Origin: Erysipelotrichaceae bacterium
Lineage (GTDB): Bacteria; Bacillota_I; Bacilli_A; Erysipelotrichales; Erysipelotrichaceae
DNA: 6,473 bases
Assembly: GCA_003520745.1 (NCBI GenBank)
Contig: DOUE01000025.1
Coordinates: 109,138-115,610 of the forward strand
Direction: 5' to 3'
The translations under genes were made by a program, and so were the position numbers. The notes under the pieces were generated by a model that was given only the letters and a program-made list of their open reading frames with translations, did no database searches and was not told where the DNA came from. Positions 6,002 through 6,473 of this stretch are shown here, one piece after another. Position 1 is the stretch's first letter, and each line of letters starts with the position of its first letter.

Positions 6002-6473
6002 ATGGCGCTGGACGGACTGCTGATGCATCGCATCGTCGCGGAACTCGAACTCGAAGTTCCGACGAAAATCCATAAGATCTACAACTTATCGGAGAATGAA
6101 GTGCTCTTCCATTTACGAAGCGCGAAGAGCCGCAAGAACCTGCTGGTTTCCCTGCATTCGGTCTACAACCGGATCCAGTTCAGCGACCGCGTCTATACGA
6201 CGCCGGAGGAGCCCAGCCATTTCGTCATGCTTCTAAGGAAACATTGCGAAGACGGATGGATCACGGAACTGAAGCAATTGGGATTGGACCGGGTGGTCAA
6301 GATGACCGTGATGCAACGCAACGACCTGGGTGACAGCGTGACGCATACCCTCTACATCGAACTGATGGGCAAATATGCGAACCTGATCTTGGTCGACGAT
6401 ACGGGCAAAATCGTCGATGCCCTGAAGAGGATCCCGCCGTTTGAGAATACCAAGCGGACCATCCAACCCGGCG
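6002..6473 (+). CDS. rqcH: Ribosome quality control factor RqcH (NFACT / fibronectin-binding A family), N-terminal part, cut by window edge
   Basis: The open frame continues to the window edge, giving 157 residues of a protein that normally has about 550-580. It begins MALDGLLMHRIVAEL, the usual MxxDG start of the NFACT-N domain. It contains TKIHKIY (21-27), NLLVSLHSVYNRI (46-58), FVMLLRKH (74-81), LGLDRVV (93-99), YIELMGKYANLIL and the RTIQPG segment at the end. Asp96-Arg97 in LGLDR corresponds to the Asp-Arg pair needed in RqcH for alanine tailing. RqcH binds 50S subunits blocked by peptidyl-tRNA and recruits tRNA-Ala to add a C-terminal Ala tail that marks the nascent chain for proteolysis. 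Older annotations call it fibronectin-binding protein (FbpA). The coiled coil, NFACT-R domain and C-terminus are outside the window. It is transcribed away from gmk; in B. subtilis the ortholog yloA is upstream of gmk as well. Confidence 0.93.
   Translation, partial: MALDGLLMHRIVAELELEVPTKIHKIYNLSENEVLFHLRSAKSRKNLLVSLHSVYNRIQFSDRVYTTPEEPSHFVMLLRKHCEDGWITELKQLGLDRVVKMTVMQRNDLGDSVTHTLYIELMGKYANLILVDDTGKIVDALKRIPPFENTKRTIQPG

Noticed and set aside
6233..6466. - strand open frame of 77 codons opposite rqcH
   Set aside because: It is antisense to a clearly conserved NFACT-N domain and has no recognisable feature.
1..6473. Mobile element, CRISPR array, phage or defence system
   Set aside because: No direct-repeat array, transposase, integrase or long terminal inverted repeats were seen. 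All coding space is taken by conserved housekeeping genes with uniform composition, so no novel system is claimed.

Overview
The window is a compact, ordinary-looking housekeeping region, most likely from a member of the Bacillota (low-GC Gram-positive phylum, possibly the Bacilli/Erysipelotrichia/Mollicutes-related side). The reasons are the gene set and order (gmk, priA, rsmB, rlmN, a PP2C phosphatase, then a PASTA-type Ser/Thr kinase start), the strong AGGAGG-like ribosome binding sites, and a divergent rqcH/NFACT gene. G+C looks near one half, so this is not an extreme AT-rich genome. UGA is used as a stop (priA and the phosphatase) and Trp is UGG, so the genetic code is the standard bacterial one and not the Mycoplasma code. 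I cannot name the species.

Layout from right to left. At 5917-6001 two promoters fire away from each other. To the right, on the + strand, is the first part of rqcH (6002 to the window edge), a ribosome quality control factor. To the left, on the - strand, is gmk (5350-5916), guanylate kinase, followed within a few bases by a rho-independent terminator (5317-5343), so gmk looks monocistronic. A promoter with a perfect TATAAT (5277-5305) then starts a tight - strand operon: priA (3108-5255), rsmB (1850-3100), rlmN (767-1822), a PP2C-type phosphatase (43-783) and the first 16 codons of a Ser/Thr protein kinase (1-50, cut by the window edge). Gaps are 7 and 27 bases and the last two junctions overlap by 17 and 8 bases, with each ribosome binding site placed in or against the preceding gene, which suggests translational coupling.

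Functionally the operon joins replication restart (PriA), two RNA methyltransferases of the ribosome (RsmB on 16S rRNA, RlmN on 23S rRNA and tRNA) and a reversible Ser/Thr phosphorylation pair. In Bacillus subtilis the related cluster also has rpoZ and coaBC between gmk and priA, and def and fmt between priA and rsmB; none of these is present here. No mobile element, CRISPR array, tRNA, rRNA or clearly novel system was seen. No gene-free stretch exceeds about 95 bases. The more interesting points are the overlapping divergent promoters, the reduced gene cluster and some divergence in PriA motifs.
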